Below, one piece after another: positions 46,684-59,716 of a stretch of DNA of 64,000 bases; within the stretch, counting starts at the first letter, position 1, and every line of letters begins with the position of its first letter. A program made the translations under genes and the position numbers. Source of the DNA: Rhizobium sp. P32RR-XVIII (GTDB taxonomy: Bacteria; Pseudomonadota; Alphaproteobacteria; Rhizobiales; Rhizobiaceae); the NCBI RefSeq assembly GCF_012641395.1, contig NZ_JABAIH010000002.1, positions 434,001-498,000 on the forward strand, in the 5' to 3' direction. Below the pieces are notes generated by a model that saw only the letters and a list, made by a program, of their open reading frames with translations, had not been told where the DNA came from and ran no database searches.

Positions 46684-48129
46684 ATGACTGCTGAAACACT
46701 CTTTGCCAGCCTGCATCTTTCCGCGCCGGAACTCATCCTGGCGGTCGGCGCCCTTGTCTTGCTCATGATCGGCGTATTCGCGGGCGAACGGTCGGGGCGC
46801 ATGGTGAGCGTGCTCGCGATGATCCTGTTTGCCGCGTCGGCGCTATGGCTGATCTTCGTGCCGGCCGAAGGCGTTGCTTATGGCGGTGTCTACCGGGCGG
46901 ACGGCTTCTCCCGCTTCATGAAGGTGACGGCGCTTATCGGCTCCTTCGCGGCGCTCTTCATGTCGATTGGCCACGCAAGGGAAAATCAGCTCGACAAGTT
47001 CGAGTTTCCGGTCCTGGTCGTGCTCGCCACGCTGGGCGTCCTGTTGATGATCTCGGCAAACGACCTGATCGCCCTTTATCTCGGCCTCGAGCTGCAGTCG
47101 CTGTCAATCTACGTCATCGCGGCAATCAACCGCGAGAACCTGAAGTCCTCGGAAGCTGGCCTCAAGTACTTCGTCCTTGGTGCGCTTTCTTCAGGCTTGC
47201 TGCTTTACGGAATGTCGCTGGTTTATGGCTTCACGGGCCACACGCAGTTCGTCGCCATCGCCCAGGCGCTTTCCGTCGAAGGCGCGCGGTCGCTCGGCCT
47301 GATCTTCGGGCTGGTCTTTATCCTCGCAGGCATCGCCTTCAAGCTTTCGGCCGTTCCCTTCCACATGTGGACCCCCGACGTCTACGAAGGCGCCCCGACG
47401 CCGGTCACCGCCTTCCTCGCAAGCGCGCCGAAGGTTGCTGCGATGGCCATGATGACGCGCATTGTCATCACTGCCTTCCAGCCGATCATCGCCGACTGGC
47501 AGCAGGTGGTGGTGTTCGTCTCGATCGCGTCGATGGTGCTCGGTTCCTTTGCTGCAATCGGCCAGAGGAACATTAAGCGCCTGATGGCCTATTCCTCGAT
47601 CGGTCACATGGGTTTTGCGCTGGTTGGGCTCGCCGCCGGCAATCCAGACGGCGTATCCGGCGTGATGCTTTATATGCTCATCTATCTCGTCATGTCCCTC
47701 GGCAGCTTCGCGATCATCATGTCGATGCGCCGCAAGGACGGCACGGTCGTTGAAGCGGTTGATGAACTCGCCGGCCTTTCGAGCACGAACCCCTTCATGG
47801 CGACGATCCTGACAATCCTGATGTTCTCGCTTGCGGGCATTCCGCCGCTTGCAGGCTTCTTCGCGAAATACTTCGTCTTCGTGGCCGCCGTCGAGGCCAA
47901 GCTTTACGCGCTCGCCCTCATCGGCCTTCTGTCATCGGTCGTCGGCGCCTACTACTATCTGCGTATCATCAAGCTGATGTGGTTCGATGAAGCGACGGAC
48001 GAGTTCGGCCGCGTGCCCGGCGCGCTTCGCTTGGTCTTCGGCCTTTCTGGAGCATTCGTTCTGGCGTATATCTTTTTTGCCGGGCCGATCGGTGTTGCGA
48101 CCGAGCTTGCGGCGGCGACTCTCTTTTGA
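46684..48129 (+). CDS. nuoN: NADH-quinone oxidoreductase subunit N
   Basis: This 481 aa antiporter-like subunit is the last gene of the nuo operon. Conserved segments: [17 protein letters not shown] (Glu of the proton path) and [25 protein letters not shown]. The start at ATG 46684 is preferred to a TTG two codons upstream. Its stop overlaps the birA start. Confidence 0.98.
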   Translation: MTAETLFASLHLSAPELILAVGALVLLMIGVFAGERSGRMVSVLAMILFAASALWLIFVPAEGVAYGGVYRADGFSRFMKVTALIGSFAALFMSIGHARENQLDKFEFPVLVVLATLGVLLMISANDLIALYLGLELQSLSIYVIAAINRENLKSSEAGLKYFVLGALSSGLLLYGMSLVYGFTGHTQFVAIAQALSVEGARSLGLIFGLVFILAGIAFKLSAVPFHMWTPDVYEGAPTPVTAFLASAPKVAAMAMMTRIVITAFQPIIADWQQVVVFVSIASMVLGSFAAIGQRNIKRLMAYSSIGHMGFALVGLAAGNPDGVSGVMLYMLIYLVMSLGSFAIIMSMRRKDGTVVEAVDELAGLSSTNPFMATILTILMFSLAGIPPLAGFFAKYFVFVAAVEAKLYALALIGLLSSVVGAYYYLRIIKLMWFDEATDEFGRVPGALRLVFGLSGAFVLAYIFFAGPIGVATELAAATLF

Positions 48130-48893
48130 TGGCGTCTCCCACACAGCGCCGGATATCGCTTGGCGATTTCCGGCACGAGGCGCTGTCTGAGACGTCATCC
48201 ACGAATAGCGAATGCCTTGCCCGAGCCCGGGCTGGCGACCCCGGGTTCCTCTGGGTGACCGCCGAAAGGCAGACGAGCGGACGCGGTCGCCGTGGCCGCG
48301 CCTGGGCGTCGGAACGGGGAAATCTCTACGCTTCTCTTCTTTTGATCGAGCCGGCGCCGGTGGAGCGCCTGGCGTCGCTTCCGCTGGCGATCGCGGTTGC
48401 CGTGCATCAGGCGATCCGGATGGTTCTGCCGCCGGGCAGCGCACCGCTTGAGGTAAAGTGGCCGAACGACATCCTGATCGACCGCAAGAAGACCTGTGGA
48501 ATTCTCGTGGAAGGCGAACGACTGGACGATGGCCGTCAGGCTTTGGTCATCGGGATCGGCGTCAATGTCTCGGTCATGCCGGACAGTCCGCTCTATCCGG
48601 TCACCTGTCTGCGCGAGCATGGAAGTGCTGTCTCTCCGGAAGAGCTCTTTGCCCATCTCTTCCGCTCGATGGCAGAGGTGCTCGACATCTGGAGCGAGGG
48701 GCGCGGCATTCGCGAGATTGCCGCCCGCTGGCGCGATGTCGCTTGCGGCATCGGGGAGAAGATCACGGTCAATCTGCCGGACCGTTCGATTTCCGGGCAA
48801 TTCGTCGGAATTGATGATAATGGCTTGTTGATGCTTAAAACCGGCGCGGGCAAGATGATGCAGATTGCCGCCGGAGATGTGTTTTTTGGATAG
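48129..48893 (+). CDS. birA: Biotin--[acetyl-CoA-carboxylase] ligase
   Basis: This 254 aa class I biotin ligase attaches biotin to carboxylases. Active-site segments: SGRGRRGRAWASERGNLYAS and KWPNDILIDRKKTCGILVEG; C-terminal SH3-like domain in GQFVGIDDNGLLMLKTGAGKMMQI. The N-terminal helix-turn-helix of E. coli BirA is absent, so it is not expected to act as a repressor. The ATG overlaps the nuoN stop, tying it to the nuo transcript. Confidence 0.97.
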   Translation: MASPTQRRISLGDFRHEALSETSSTNSECLARARAGDPGFLWVTAERQTSGRGRRGRAWASERGNLYASLLLIEPAPVERLASLPLAIAVAVHQAIRMVLPPGSAPLEVKWPNDILIDRKKTCGILVEGERLDDGRQALVIGIGVNVSVMPDSPLYPVTCLREHGSAVSPEELFAHLFRSMAEVLDIWSEGRGIREIAARWRDVACGIGEKITVNLPDRSISGQFVGIDDNGLLMLKTGAGKMMQIAAGDVFFG

Positions 48894-48901
48894 CTGAGCT
48901 T

Positions 48902-50572
48902 ATGGCAAAACAGGACGAACTGGTATTTCTGCCTCTGGGCGGCGTCGGCGAAATTGGAATGAATCTCGCGCTGTACGGTTATGGCCCGGCGGATAACCGC
49001 CAGTGGATCATGGTTGACTGCGGCGTCACCTTTCCCGGCCCGGACCTGCCGGGCGTCGATCTGGTGCTGCCGGATATCGGCTATCTCGCCAAGGAGCGTA
49101 AGAACCTCAAGGCGATCATCATCACACATGCGCATGAGGACCACTACGGCGCGCTGGCCGACCTTTGGCCGGGCCTGAATGTTCCCGTCTACGGTTCGCC
49201 GTTCACAGCAGGGCTGCTGGAAGCCAAGCGCAATTTCGAGAAGGACGCAATCGGCGAGGTGCCGGTCACAATCTTCAAGGCCGGCGATACCATCAATGTC
49301 GGTCCGTTCAGCATCGAGGGCGTCGCCGTCAACCACTCGATCCCCGAGCCGATGTCGCTGATGATCCGCACGCCTCTGGGGAACGTCATTCATACCGGCG
49401 ACTGGAAGATCGACCACGAGCCTTCGCTTGGGCCGCTCACCAACGAGACCCGCTTCCGCCAACTCGGCGATGAAGGCGTGTTGGCTCTGATGTGCGATTC
49501 CACCAATGCGCTGCGTGACGGCGTGTCGCCGTCCGAGAAAGACGTTTCGGAAAGCCTTGCCAAGATCATCGAGGATGCCGAAGGCCGGGTGGCGGTTACC
49601 ACCTTCTCCTCCAACGTCGGCCGCATCCGCACCATTGCCGAGGCCGCGGAGGCTGCTGGCCGTGAAGTCCTGCTGCTTGGAAGTTCGCTGAAGCGCGTCG
49701 TCGACGTCTCGCGCGATATCGGGCTGATGGAAGGTATCAAGCCGTTCATCGCGGAAGACGAGTATGGCTATATTCCGCGTGACAAGGTCGTGGTTATCCT
49801 GACCGGCAGCCAGGGCGAGCCGCGCGCCGCACTCGCCAAGCTTTCGCGAGACGAAATGCGCAACGTCGCATTCTCCGCCGGCGATATCGTTGTCTTCTCG
49901 TCGCGCGCCATACCCGGAAACGAGAAGGCGATTCAGGACATCAAGAATGGCCTCATCGAACAGGGCGTTCACGTCATCACCGACAGCGAGGCCTTGGTTC
50001 ATGTCTCCGGTCATCCTCGCCGCAATGAACTGCAGAAGATGTATGAGTTGACGCGGCCGAAGGTCGTCGTGCCGGTGCACGGCGAGGCAACGCACCTGAC
50101 CGCGCACAAGGAGCTGGCGGAGCAATCCGGAATCAGCATGGTTCCGCGCGTGCGTAACGGCGACATGCTGCGCCTGGCGCCTGGTCCGGCCGAAGTTATC
50201 GACGAGGCCCCGCACGGGCGGATTTACAAGGACGGCTTGCTTATCGGCGATTTCGACGAGATGGGCATTGGCGAGCGCAAGAAGCTTTCCTATGTCGGCC
50301 ATGTCGCCGTCAACGTCGTGATCGACAGCCGCTTTGACATCATCGGCGACCCTGACCTGGTTGCGGTCGGGCTTCCGGTCTTTGACGACGAGGGCGACGA
50401 CATGGAAGACGCGCTCTTTGACGCCGTCGTCGGCGCAATAGAAAGCATTCCGCGCGCCCGCCGCAAGGACCTTAATATGCTGCAGGAGGCAGTGCGCCGG
50501 GCGGTCCGCGCCGCGGCGAACCAGATCTGGGGCAAGAAGCCGGTCGTGACGGCGTTCATTACAAAGGTATGA
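48902..50572 (+). CDS. rnj: Ribonuclease J
   Basis: This 556 aa metallo-beta-lactamase/beta-CASP ribonuclease acts as both 5'-3' exonuclease and endonuclease. The zinc site is ITHAHEDHYGAL (His76, His78, Asp80, His81); further metal ligands appear in HTGDWKID and CDST. The beta-CASP part has LTGSQGEPRAAL and the family VPVHGEATHLTAH. Rhizobia use RNase J in rRNA and mRNA processing. It starts 8 bp after birA and lies 4 bp before the epimerase gene. Confidence 0.97.
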   Translation: MAKQDELVFLPLGGVGEIGMNLALYGYGPADNRQWIMVDCGVTFPGPDLPGVDLVLPDIGYLAKERKNLKAIIITHAHEDHYGALADLWPGLNVPVYGSPFTAGLLEAKRNFEKDAIGEVPVTIFKAGDTINVGPFSIEGVAVNHSIPEPMSLMIRTPLGNVIHTGDWKIDHEPSLGPLTNETRFRQLGDEGVLALMCDSTNALRDGVSPSEKDVSESLAKIIEDAEGRVAVTTFSSNVGRIRTIAEAAEAAGREVLLLGSSLKRVVDVSRDIGLMEGIKPFIAEDEYGYIPRDKVVVILTGSQGEPRAALAKLSRDEMRNVAFSAGDIVVFSSRAIPGNEKAIQDIKNGLIEQGVHVITDSEALVHVSGHPRRNELQKMYELTRPKVVVPVHGEATHLTAHKELAEQSGISMVPRVRNGDMLRLAPGPAEVIDEAPHGRIYKDGLLIGDFDEMGIGERKKLSYVGHVAVNVVIDSRFDIIGDPDLVAVGLPVFDDEGDDMEDALFDAVVGAIESIPRARRKDLNMLQEAVRRAVRAAANQIWGKKPVVTAFITKV

Positions 50573-50576
50573 TCCG

Positions 50577-50981
50577 ATGCTGGGCCGCGTGAACCACATC
50601 GCCATCGTCGTTCCCGATCTTGCTGCAGCAACGGCAAGCTATCGCGATACGCTCGGTGCGAAGGTTTCCGCGCCACTGCCTCTGCCTGAGCATGGCGTTA
50701 CCGTCGTCTTCGTGGAGTTGCCGAACACGAAAATGGAACTGCTGGAGCCGCTCGGTGAAAATTCGCCCGTCGCCGCCTTCCTGGAAAAGAGTCCATCCGG
50801 CGGCATGCACCACATCTGCTACGAGGTCGTGGATATTCTTGCGGCGCGCGACCACCTTGTGAATGCCGGGGCGAGGGTGCTTGGCAGCGGCGAACCGAAG
50901 ACCGGTGCCCATGGCAAGCCCGTCCTCTTCCTGCACCCGAAGGATTTCTTTGGTACTCTGATCGAGCTGGAACAGGTCTAG
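50577..50981 (+). CDS. mce: Methylmalonyl-CoA epimerase
   Basis: This 134 aa VOC-fold enzyme racemises methylmalonyl-CoA in propionate metabolism. Features: NHIAIVVPDLAAATASYRDTLGA, then GMHHICYEVVDILAARDHL and VLFLHPKDFFGTLIELEQ, with the metal ligands His, His and Glu in the usual places. It sits 4 bp after rnj, in the same tight run. Other members of the VOC family are possible but the motif order fits this enzyme best. Confidence 0.9.
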   Translation: MLGRVNHIAIVVPDLAAATASYRDTLGAKVSAPLPLPEHGVTVVFVELPNTKMELLEPLGENSPVAAFLEKSPSGGMHHICYEVVDILAARDHLVNAGARVLGSGEPKTGAHGKPVLFLHPKDFFGTLIELEQV

Positions 50982-51087
50982 CTGGTCCGCCGGAGCAGAA
51001 GAACCGGAAGACCGTTTGAGGTCTCCGTCATTCCGCTCTATAAACACATCTGTTGCGATGTTCGCAGCCGCGCCTCGGGACACAAGA

Positions 51088-51363
51088 ATGCTGCAGATTT
51101 TTCTACAGGGCTTTGCCGTCTATTTCATCGTGTGGTGGATCACGCTCTTTGCGGTGTTGCCCATCGGCCTGCGTACCCAAGCGGAGGACAACGAGGTCGT
51201 TCTCGGCACCGTGCCGAGCGCGCCGACGCGGTTTCGGGCGCTTTTCACCTTCTCGCTGACGACGATCATCTCGGCGGTCGTCTATGTCGCCTGGTATGTT
51301 TCGTCGACTTATTTCGGCTGGGGGTTCGATGCCCTCCCGCAGATCGGCCCCCATTTCCAATAA
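51088..51363 (+). CDS. DUF1467 family membrane protein
   Basis: This 91 aa protein has two hydrophobic helices (about residues 6-28 and 55-77) and the family block WWITLFAVLPIGLRTQAEDNEVVLGTVPSAP. DUF1467 proteins occur widely in alphaproteobacteria and have no assigned function. The ATG at 51088 has CGGGA nearby; a 24-codon upstream extension in the same frame is not supported. In rhizobia this gene commonly sits between the epimerase gene and proS, as here. Confidence 0.88.
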   Translation: MLQIFLQGFAVYFIVWWITLFAVLPIGLRTQAEDNEVVLGTVPSAPTRFRALFTFSLTTIISAVVYVAWYVSSTYFGWGFDALPQIGPHFQ

Positions 51364-51520
51364 TTGGGGCTTTTGCTCGATCTTTGAGCATATGCCGTTG
51401 TTCTAATTAAAAATCCCTGTCATACGCGCGTCACAAAAGTGCGGCAGAGAACTCACGCAACGGCATGAGGCCTTACCGTTGCGTCAGAAGCGGCTTTCTG
51501 CAGGTGATGGCTGATAAAAA
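51364..51520. other. Intergenic DNA beyond the sRNA terminator, no gene seen
   Basis: The first 157 bp of the 591-bp gap between the DUF1467 gene and proS contain an AT-rich stretch and the repeat-like words CGCAACGG and CCGTTGCG (51456-51463 and 51476-51483), which could form a hairpin. No open frame of note. Confidence 0.4.
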
Positions 51521-51668
51521 ACCAAAAAAAAACAAGGCTGAAAGCCTTGTTTTCAAGTATCGCGTGATCTGTACCGTTGCCGGGGCTGCGATGAACGCGC
51601 CTAAGATCTGATCCTCCCAAGACTTGACCGCGAAATTCGGCAGGGATTGAACTCCCTGCCTGTTTTGT
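51521..51668 (-). ncRNA. Probable trans-acting sRNA, alpha-r9/Smr9C-like
   Basis: The minus strand between the DUF1467 gene and proS contains a first hairpin (GGCAGGGA-GTTCAA-TCCCTGCC, 51660 to 51639) and a single-stranded middle with TTGGGAGGATCAG. It ends in a strong terminator: AACAAGGCT-TTC-AGCCTTGTT (51551 to 51531) followed by seven T residues. Length from the first hairpin to the T-run is about 148 nt. From memory, Sinorhizobium Smr9C (about 149 nt) is encoded next to proS in the equivalent gap; a family match has not been computed. A GTGACA about 35 bp upstream of the likely start could be the -35 element. Confidence 0.65.
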
Positions 51669-51954
51669 AAGCTAAAGCTAGCTCAAAGAATGGGCTTTGT
51701 CACCAGCTTTTTTTGCATTTTTGCTACAGTTGAGAAGAAAATTCCTGTTGATGACATTTTGACGCAAGCCGTTCAAAAAGCCCGCTTTTTCCAACAGGGG
51801 CATCTTTTGACGGTAAACTTGCGGCTACGGAAGGGCGCCTGCGCCCAACGCGGGTTTCTTTCCGGCCGCGAAGCGGTTATGAACGCTCCCAATACCAATG
51901 ATCGCCGTCGATTCCGTATGAGATGCGGAATCCCCAACTGCTCTGGAATCCGTC
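51669..51954. other. proS upstream region
   Basis: This 286-bp leader/promoter region of proS also holds the promoter of the minus-strand sRNA. It contains a CAAAG-AATGGG-CTTTG mini-hairpin (51685-51700) and a T-rich tract at 51708-51722. An in-frame stretch from 51690 does not look coding. Confidence 0.4.
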
Positions 51955-53277
51955 ATGCGTCTGTCCCGCTATTTTATGCCCATCCTTAAGGAAAACCCCA
52001 AGGAGGCGGAAATCGTCTCTCACCGGCTGATGCTGCGAACCGGAATGATCCGCCAGCAGTCTCAGGGCATCTATTCCTGGCTGCCGCTCGGCAAGCGGGT
52101 TCTCGACAAGGTCAACAACATCATCCGCGAGGAGCAGAACCGCGCGGGCGCCACCGAGCTTCTGATGCCGACGCTCCAGTCCGCCGAGCTCTGGCAGGAG
52201 AGCGGGCGCTATGACGCCTATGGCAAGGAGATGCTGCGCATCAAGGACCGGCAGGACCGGCCGATGCTTTACGGACCGACGAACGAGGAAATGGTGACGG
52301 ATATCTTCCGCTCCTACGTCAAGTCCTACAAGAACCTGCCGCTCAACCTCTATCACATCCAGCTGAAGTTCCGCGACGAGATCCGCCCGCGCTTCGGCAC
52401 CATGCGCTCGCGCGAATTCCTGATGAAGGATGCCTATTCCTTCGACCTGACGCGCGAAGGTGCCGAGCATTCCTACAACAAGATGTTCACGGCCTACCTG
52501 CGTACCTTCGACCGCCTGGGCCTGCGCGCCATTCCGATGCGCGCCGACACTGGCCCGATCGGCGGCAACTTGAGCCACGAGTTCATCATCCTAGCGGATA
52601 CTGGCGAATCCGAAGTCTTCTGCCACAAGGATTTCGTCAATTTCGATATTCCGGCTGCAGATACGGACTTCGACAGCGTCGAGGGCCTGAAGGCCGTCTT
52701 CGACAAGTGGACCTCGCTCTACGCTGCAACGTCCGAAATGCATGACGAAGCCGCTTTCAACGCGGTGCCGGAGGGTGACCGTCTCTCCGCTCGCGGCATC
52801 GAGGTCGGGCACATCTTCTATTTCGGTACGAAATACTCCGAGCCGATGGGCGCCAAGGTGCAGGGTCCGGACGGCAAGGAACACGCCGTTCACATGGGTT
52901 CTTACGGGATCGGTCCGACGCGCCTTGTTCCCGCCATCATCGAAGCATCGCATGATGAGAACGGAATCATCTGGCCGGCTTCCGTCGCTCCCTTCGATGC
53001 GATCGTGATCAACATGAAGGCGGGCGACGACGCCTGCGACGCTGCCTGCGACAAGATTTACGCAGCGCTGTCGAATGCAGGCAAGGACGTTCTCTACGAC
53101 GATACCGACGATCGCGCCGGAACGAAGTTCGCCACGGCCGATTTGATCGGTGTGCCCGTCCAGATCATCGCCGGTCCGCGCGCGGTCGCGAACGGCGAAG
53201 TGGAAATGAAGGACCGCAAGACCGGTGCCCGCGAAACGATGACCATCGACGCGGCGATCAACAAGCTCTTGGCGTAA
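51955..53277 (+). CDS. proS: Prolyl-tRNA synthetase
   Basis: This 440 aa class II aminoacyl-tRNA synthetase is the short alphaproteobacterial type that lacks the editing insertion of E. coli ProS (about 570 aa). Motif 2 region [26 protein letters not shown] and motif 3 [15 protein letters not shown] are present. The C-terminal anticodon-binding domain starts near [12 protein letters not shown]. Without the insertion domain, mischarged Ala-tRNA-Pro must be cleared by a separate editing protein, not seen in this window. Confidence 0.97.
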   Translation: MRLSRYFMPILKENPKEAEIVSHRLMLRTGMIRQQSQGIYSWLPLGKRVLDKVNNIIREEQNRAGATELLMPTLQSAELWQESGRYDAYGKEMLRIKDRQDRPMLYGPTNEEMVTDIFRSYVKSYKNLPLNLYHIQLKFRDEIRPRFGTMRSREFLMKDAYSFDLTREGAEHSYNKMFTAYLRTFDRLGLRAIPMRADTGPIGGNLSHEFIILADTGESEVFCHKDFVNFDIPAADTDFDSVEGLKAVFDKWTSLYAATSEMHDEAAFNAVPEGDRLSARGIEVGHIFYFGTKYSEPMGAKVQGPDGKEHAVHMGSYGIGPTRLVPAIIEASHDENGIIWPASVAPFDAIVINMKAGDDACDAACDKIYAALSNAGKDVLYDDTDDRAGTKFATADLIGVPVQIIAGPRAVANGEVEMKDRKTGARETMTIDAAINKLLA

Positions 53278-53294
53278 GGCTGAACGGAGGCGAA

Positions 53295-54602
53295 ATGGCA
53301 GAAGCGGCGGTGGACCAGCGGGGTTCGAAATCTGGCTTTGGTCCGGCAAGCAGCCCATTTTCTGCCTTCGAACGCCTTGTGGCGTGGCGCTACTTGCGCG
53401 CCCGCCGCAAGGAGGCCTTCATCTCTGTCATCGCCGGCTTTTCCTTCGTCGGCATCATGCTCGGCGTCGCAACGCTGATCATCGTCATGGCGGTGATGAA
53501 CGGGTTCCGCACCGAGCTGATCTCGCGCATTCTCGGCATCAACGGCCATATGATCGTCCAGCCGGTGGACGGTCCCTTTAACGACTATGCGGCGTTGACT
53601 GACAAGTTTGCAGCAGTGCCGGGCATCAAGATGGCGCTGCCGCTGGTCGAGGGGCAGACGCTGGCCTCAGGGCAGGCGGGTGCAGGAACTGGCGCGCTGG
53701 TGCGCGGCATTCGTGCGGAAGACCTTACCAAGCTCAAGACGGTTTCCGATAACATCAAGTCCGGGGACATGGTGGGCTTCGCCTCCGGGCAGGGCGTTCT
53801 CGTCGGTTCCGGCATGGCAACGCAGCTCGGCCTGCAGCCGGGCGATACGATCACGCTGATCTCGCCGGAAGGCGACGTGACGCCGATGGGCATCAATCCG
53901 CGCGTCAAGTCATATACCGTTTCCGGCATCTTCGAGATCGGCATGTCGGAATATGACGCGGCGATCATCTACATGCCGCTCGAAGAGGCGCAGCTCTATT
54001 TCAATGCCGAGGGGCTCGTTCAGTCGATCGAGCTCTTCGCAAACAATCCTGATGATATCGACAATCTCCGTCCGAAGGTGGAGGCGGCGGCTGGCCGCCA
54101 GATCGCGATCACGGACTGGCGCCAGCGTAACCAGACGTTCTTTTCCGCCCTTGAGGTCGAGCGCAACGTCATGTTCATGATCCTGACGCTGATCGTCCTC
54201 GTTGCGGCGCTGAACATCATCTCCGGCCTGATCATGCTGGTGAAAGACAAAGGCAGCGATATCGCCATCCTTCGCACCATGGGTGCGACTTCCGGCTCGA
54301 TCATGCGCATCTTCTTCATGACCGGTGCTGCGATCGGCATCGTCGGCACCGTTGCCGGCGTGCTGCTCGGCGTGATCGTCTGCATCAATATCGAATCGAT
54401 CCGCGAGTTCTTCTCCTGGGTCTCGGGCACGGTGCTTTTCGATCCGCAGCTTTATTTCCTCAGCCAGCTGCCGGCGGAGATGAATCTCGGTGAAACGCTT
54501 TCCGTCGTCATCATGGCGCTGACGCTCTCCTTCCTTGCGACCATTTTTCCGGCCTGGCGAGCATCTCGGCTCGATCCGGTGCAGGCGCTCCGCTACGAAT
54601 AA
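53295..54602 (+). CDS. lolC: Lipoprotein-releasing ABC transporter permease (LolC/LolE family)
   Basis: This 435 aa inner-membrane protein has four helices and a large periplasmic domain (about residues 65-285). Together with LolD it extracts lipoproteins from the inner membrane for LolA. Family blocks: FERLVAWRYLRARRKEAFISVIAGFSFVGIMLGVATLIIVMAVMNGF (N-terminal, positions about 24-70) and DIAILRTMGATSGSIMRIFFMTG. Only one such permease gene is here, so a homodimer (LolF-type system) is likely. AACGGAGGCG precedes the ATG; lolD follows at 3 bp. Confidence 0.95.
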   Translation: MAEAAVDQRGSKSGFGPASSPFSAFERLVAWRYLRARRKEAFISVIAGFSFVGIMLGVATLIIVMAVMNGFRTELISRILGINGHMIVQPVDGPFNDYAALTDKFAAVPGIKMALPLVEGQTLASGQAGAGTGALVRGIRAEDLTKLKTVSDNIKSGDMVGFASGQGVLVGSGMATQLGLQPGDTITLISPEGDVTPMGINPRVKSYTVSGIFEIGMSEYDAAIIYMPLEEAQLYFNAEGLVQSIELFANNPDDIDNLRPKVEAAAGRQIAITDWRQRNQTFFSALEVERNVMFMILTLIVLVAALNIISGLIMLVKDKGSDIAILRTMGATSGSIMRIFFMTGAAIGIVGTVAGVLLGVIVCINIESIREFFSWVSGTVLFDPQLYFLSQLPAEMNLGETLSVVIMALTLSFLATIFPAWRASRLDPVQALRYE

Positions 54603-54605
54603 GGA

Positions 54606-55301
54606 ATGCAGATTTCAATGAATCGGAACGTCGTTCTCAAGCTTTCCGGCGTCGAGCGTCACTATGGCCAGGGCGAAACGCTGCTTAGCATTCTCAAGGG
54701 CGCCGATTTTGCCCTCCATAGCGGCGAGATCGTTGCACTGGTTGCCCCATCGGGGACGGGCAAATCAACGCTGCTGCACGTGGCCGGGCTGCTGGAACAT
54801 CCCGATGCCGGCGAAGTCATGATCAACGGCCATGCCTGCGAAGGACTGTCGGATGAGAAGCGCACCGCGATCCGCCGTAGCGAGATCGGCTTCGTCTATC
54901 AGTTCCACCACCTCCTGCCGGAATTCTCGGCGCTCGAAAACATCATGATGCCGCAGATGATCGCCGGCCTTCCGCGCAAGGAGGCCGCTGAACGCGCAGC
55001 GCAGCTGCTCGACTATATGCGCATCGGCCATCGCGGCACTCATCGGCCAGCCGAGCTATCGGGCGGCGAGCAGCAGCGCGTCGCGATTGCGCGTGCCGTC
55101 GCCAATGCGCCGGCGCTGCTTTTGGCCGACGAGCCGACCGGGAACCTCGATCCCGAAACCGCAAGCTACGTCTTTGACGCCCTCGAGGCGCTCGTCCGAC
55201 AGTCCGGACTCGCGGCACTGATCGCCACGCACAATCACGAACTCGCCCGCCGCATGGACCGCCGCGTGACCATCAGCGAGGGCAAGCTCGTCGAGTTCTG
55301 A
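54606..55301 (+). CDS. lolD: Lipoprotein-releasing ABC transporter ATP-binding protein LolD
   Basis: This 231 aa ATPase drives lipoprotein release. Walker A is APSGTGKST (an Ala where Gly is usual at the first position), signature [14 protein letters not shown], Walker [13 protein letters not shown], and the Q-loop region is [13 protein letters not shown], typical of LolD/MacB-type ATPases. ATG codons at 54606 and 54618 are both possible starts. It ends 16 bp from a convergent gene. Confidence 0.95.
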   Translation: MQISMNRNVVLKLSGVERHYGQGETLLSILKGADFALHSGEIVALVAPSGTGKSTLLHVAGLLEHPDAGEVMINGHACEGLSDEKRTAIRRSEIGFVYQFHHLLPEFSALENIMMPQMIAGLPRKEAAERAAQLLDYMRIGHRGTHRPAELSGGEQQRVAIARAVANAPALLLADEPTGNLDPETASYVFDALEALVRQSGLAALIATHNHELARRMDRRVTISEGKLVEF

Positions 55302-55317
55302 GAGACGCGCAGCAAGG

Positions 55318-55893
55318 CTACTTTCCGCAGATCGCCTGACCGGTCTCGTCGGTCCAGTCATGTATGGCGATTGTCTTCGGCGCGGCCTTAACGCTCTTGC
55401 CGTCCTTCTGCAGGCTTCCGGTCAGGGCGTTGTAATCGCAGGAACCGCCGGCATTGGGATCGAGCGTGTCATAATGCGTATAGGTGTAGCCGGCGACGAT
55501 GAATTGCTTGTCTCGATAGGCAAGCGTCAATGTCTGATCCCAACGGTCGCGGCCCATCGCGCTGTTCTGTGAGTAGATCGCAATCGACGACTTGCCGGCT
55601 GCCTTGATAGACGGTTCCTGCCCGAACACGCCATCGGCGTCGGTACTGCCCCGGATCTTGCCGGGCGCGCTCACGGCAAGCCGCAGGAGATGATGATCCT
55701 GGTCTCGAAGATAGATGTAGATGCCGATCTCGCCGCCGTCTTCCGCCGGTGCCGCCAGGACTGCGAGGTCCTGCAGGCCATCCTGATCCCAGTCACCCGT
55801 GGCGGCATCGACGATGCGTGCGGGATCGATTGTTTCAGCCGAGGCGGCAGTCCCAAGGAACGCCCAGCAAAGAATGGTAACTACAATCTTCAT
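55318..55893 (-). CDS. Secreted hypothetical protein with VCBS/FG-GAP-like segment
   Basis: This 191 aa protein has a signal peptide (residues 1-19, ILCWAFLGTAASAE) followed by GDWDQDGLQDLAVLAAPAEDGG, a Ca-binding D-x-D-x-D-G motif like those in FG-GAP/VCBS repeats. Two cysteines lie near the C-terminus (GGSCDYN and QAICGK). Likely periplasmic; function unknown. Its promoter region is shared with the LexA box and the 28-codon gene on the other strand. Confidence 0.82.
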   Translation of the reverse strand: MKIVVTILCWAFLGTAASAETIDPARIVDAATGDWDQDGLQDLAVLAAPAEDGGEIGIYIYLRDQDHHLLRLAVSAPGKIRGSTDADGVFGQEPSIKAAGKSSIAIYSQNSAMGRDRWDQTLTLAYRDKQFIVAGYTYTHYDTLDPNAGGSCDYNALTGSLQKDGKSVKAAPKTIAIHDWTDETGQAICGK

Positions 55894-55941
55894 GATTTGT
55901 TCTCCAGCTTTCCGTCGTTAACCAAACGGAAGAGATTCCTG

Positions 55942-55970
55942 TTGACACCAGAACAATAGCGGAACAAAGT
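55942..55970 (+). promoter_or_regulatory. Promoter with embedded LexA box, upstream of the 28-codon gene
   Basis: TTGACA (55942-55947) is a perfect -35; after a 17-bp spacer CAAAGT (55965-55970) is a weak -10. The spacer holds GAAC-AATAGCG-GAAC (55951-55965), which on the other strand is GTTC-N7-GTTC, the LexA operator of alphaproteobacteria. Position between -35 and -10 is ideal for repression. It might also affect the divergent gene at 55318-55893. Confidence 0.75.
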
Positions 55971-55998
55971 AAAAACATAACAAGTAAAGGAGAGCCAA

Positions 55999-56085
55999 AT
56001 GACTGACCTGATCCGTGATATCGCAGCATTCACCTCCATCGCAATGTTCGTAGCCAGCTTCTCGCTGATTCTGATGTCAATGTAA
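55999..56085 (+). CDS. 28 aa single-helix membrane protein, candidate SOS-induced small protein
   Basis: The frame MTDLIRDIAAFTSIAMFVAS... is 28 residues with a stop at 56083-56085. Residues 8-27 are hydrophobic, a single membrane helix after a short polar N-terminus. AAAGGAGAGCC just before the ATG is a strong ribosome binding site, and the promoter at 55942-55970 carries a LexA box. It is thus likely expressed after DNA damage. Caulobacter SidA (29 aa, SOS-induced, inhibits division at the FtsW/FtsN level) is the obvious analogue by size, topology and regulation; I claim no sequence homology. It is too short for normal gene calling. Confidence 0.65.
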   Translation: MTDLIRDIAAFTSIAMFVASFSLILMSM

Positions 56086-56094
56086 TTTTTGAGG

Positions 56095-56118
56095 GGACTG
56101 TATAGCGTCATACAGTCC
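56095..56118. terminator. Hairpin after the 28-codon gene
   Basis: GGACTGTAT-AGCGTC-ATACAGTCC is a perfect 9-bp stem, 9 nt after the stop of the small gene. No T-run follows, so it may stabilise the small mRNA or act as a weak terminator before dnaE. Confidence 0.4.
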
Positions 56119-56200
56119 GAATAGGGGACTACTTCTGGACATCGCTGCCGGCAACCTCGACAATGCAGCCGATTCATTCGAGCGATTGAAAGGGCATGAC

Positions 56201-59686
<3,486 letters not shown>

Positions 59687-59716
59687 CTCCTCAAGATTTC
59701 CGCAGTTGCTTTGAAT

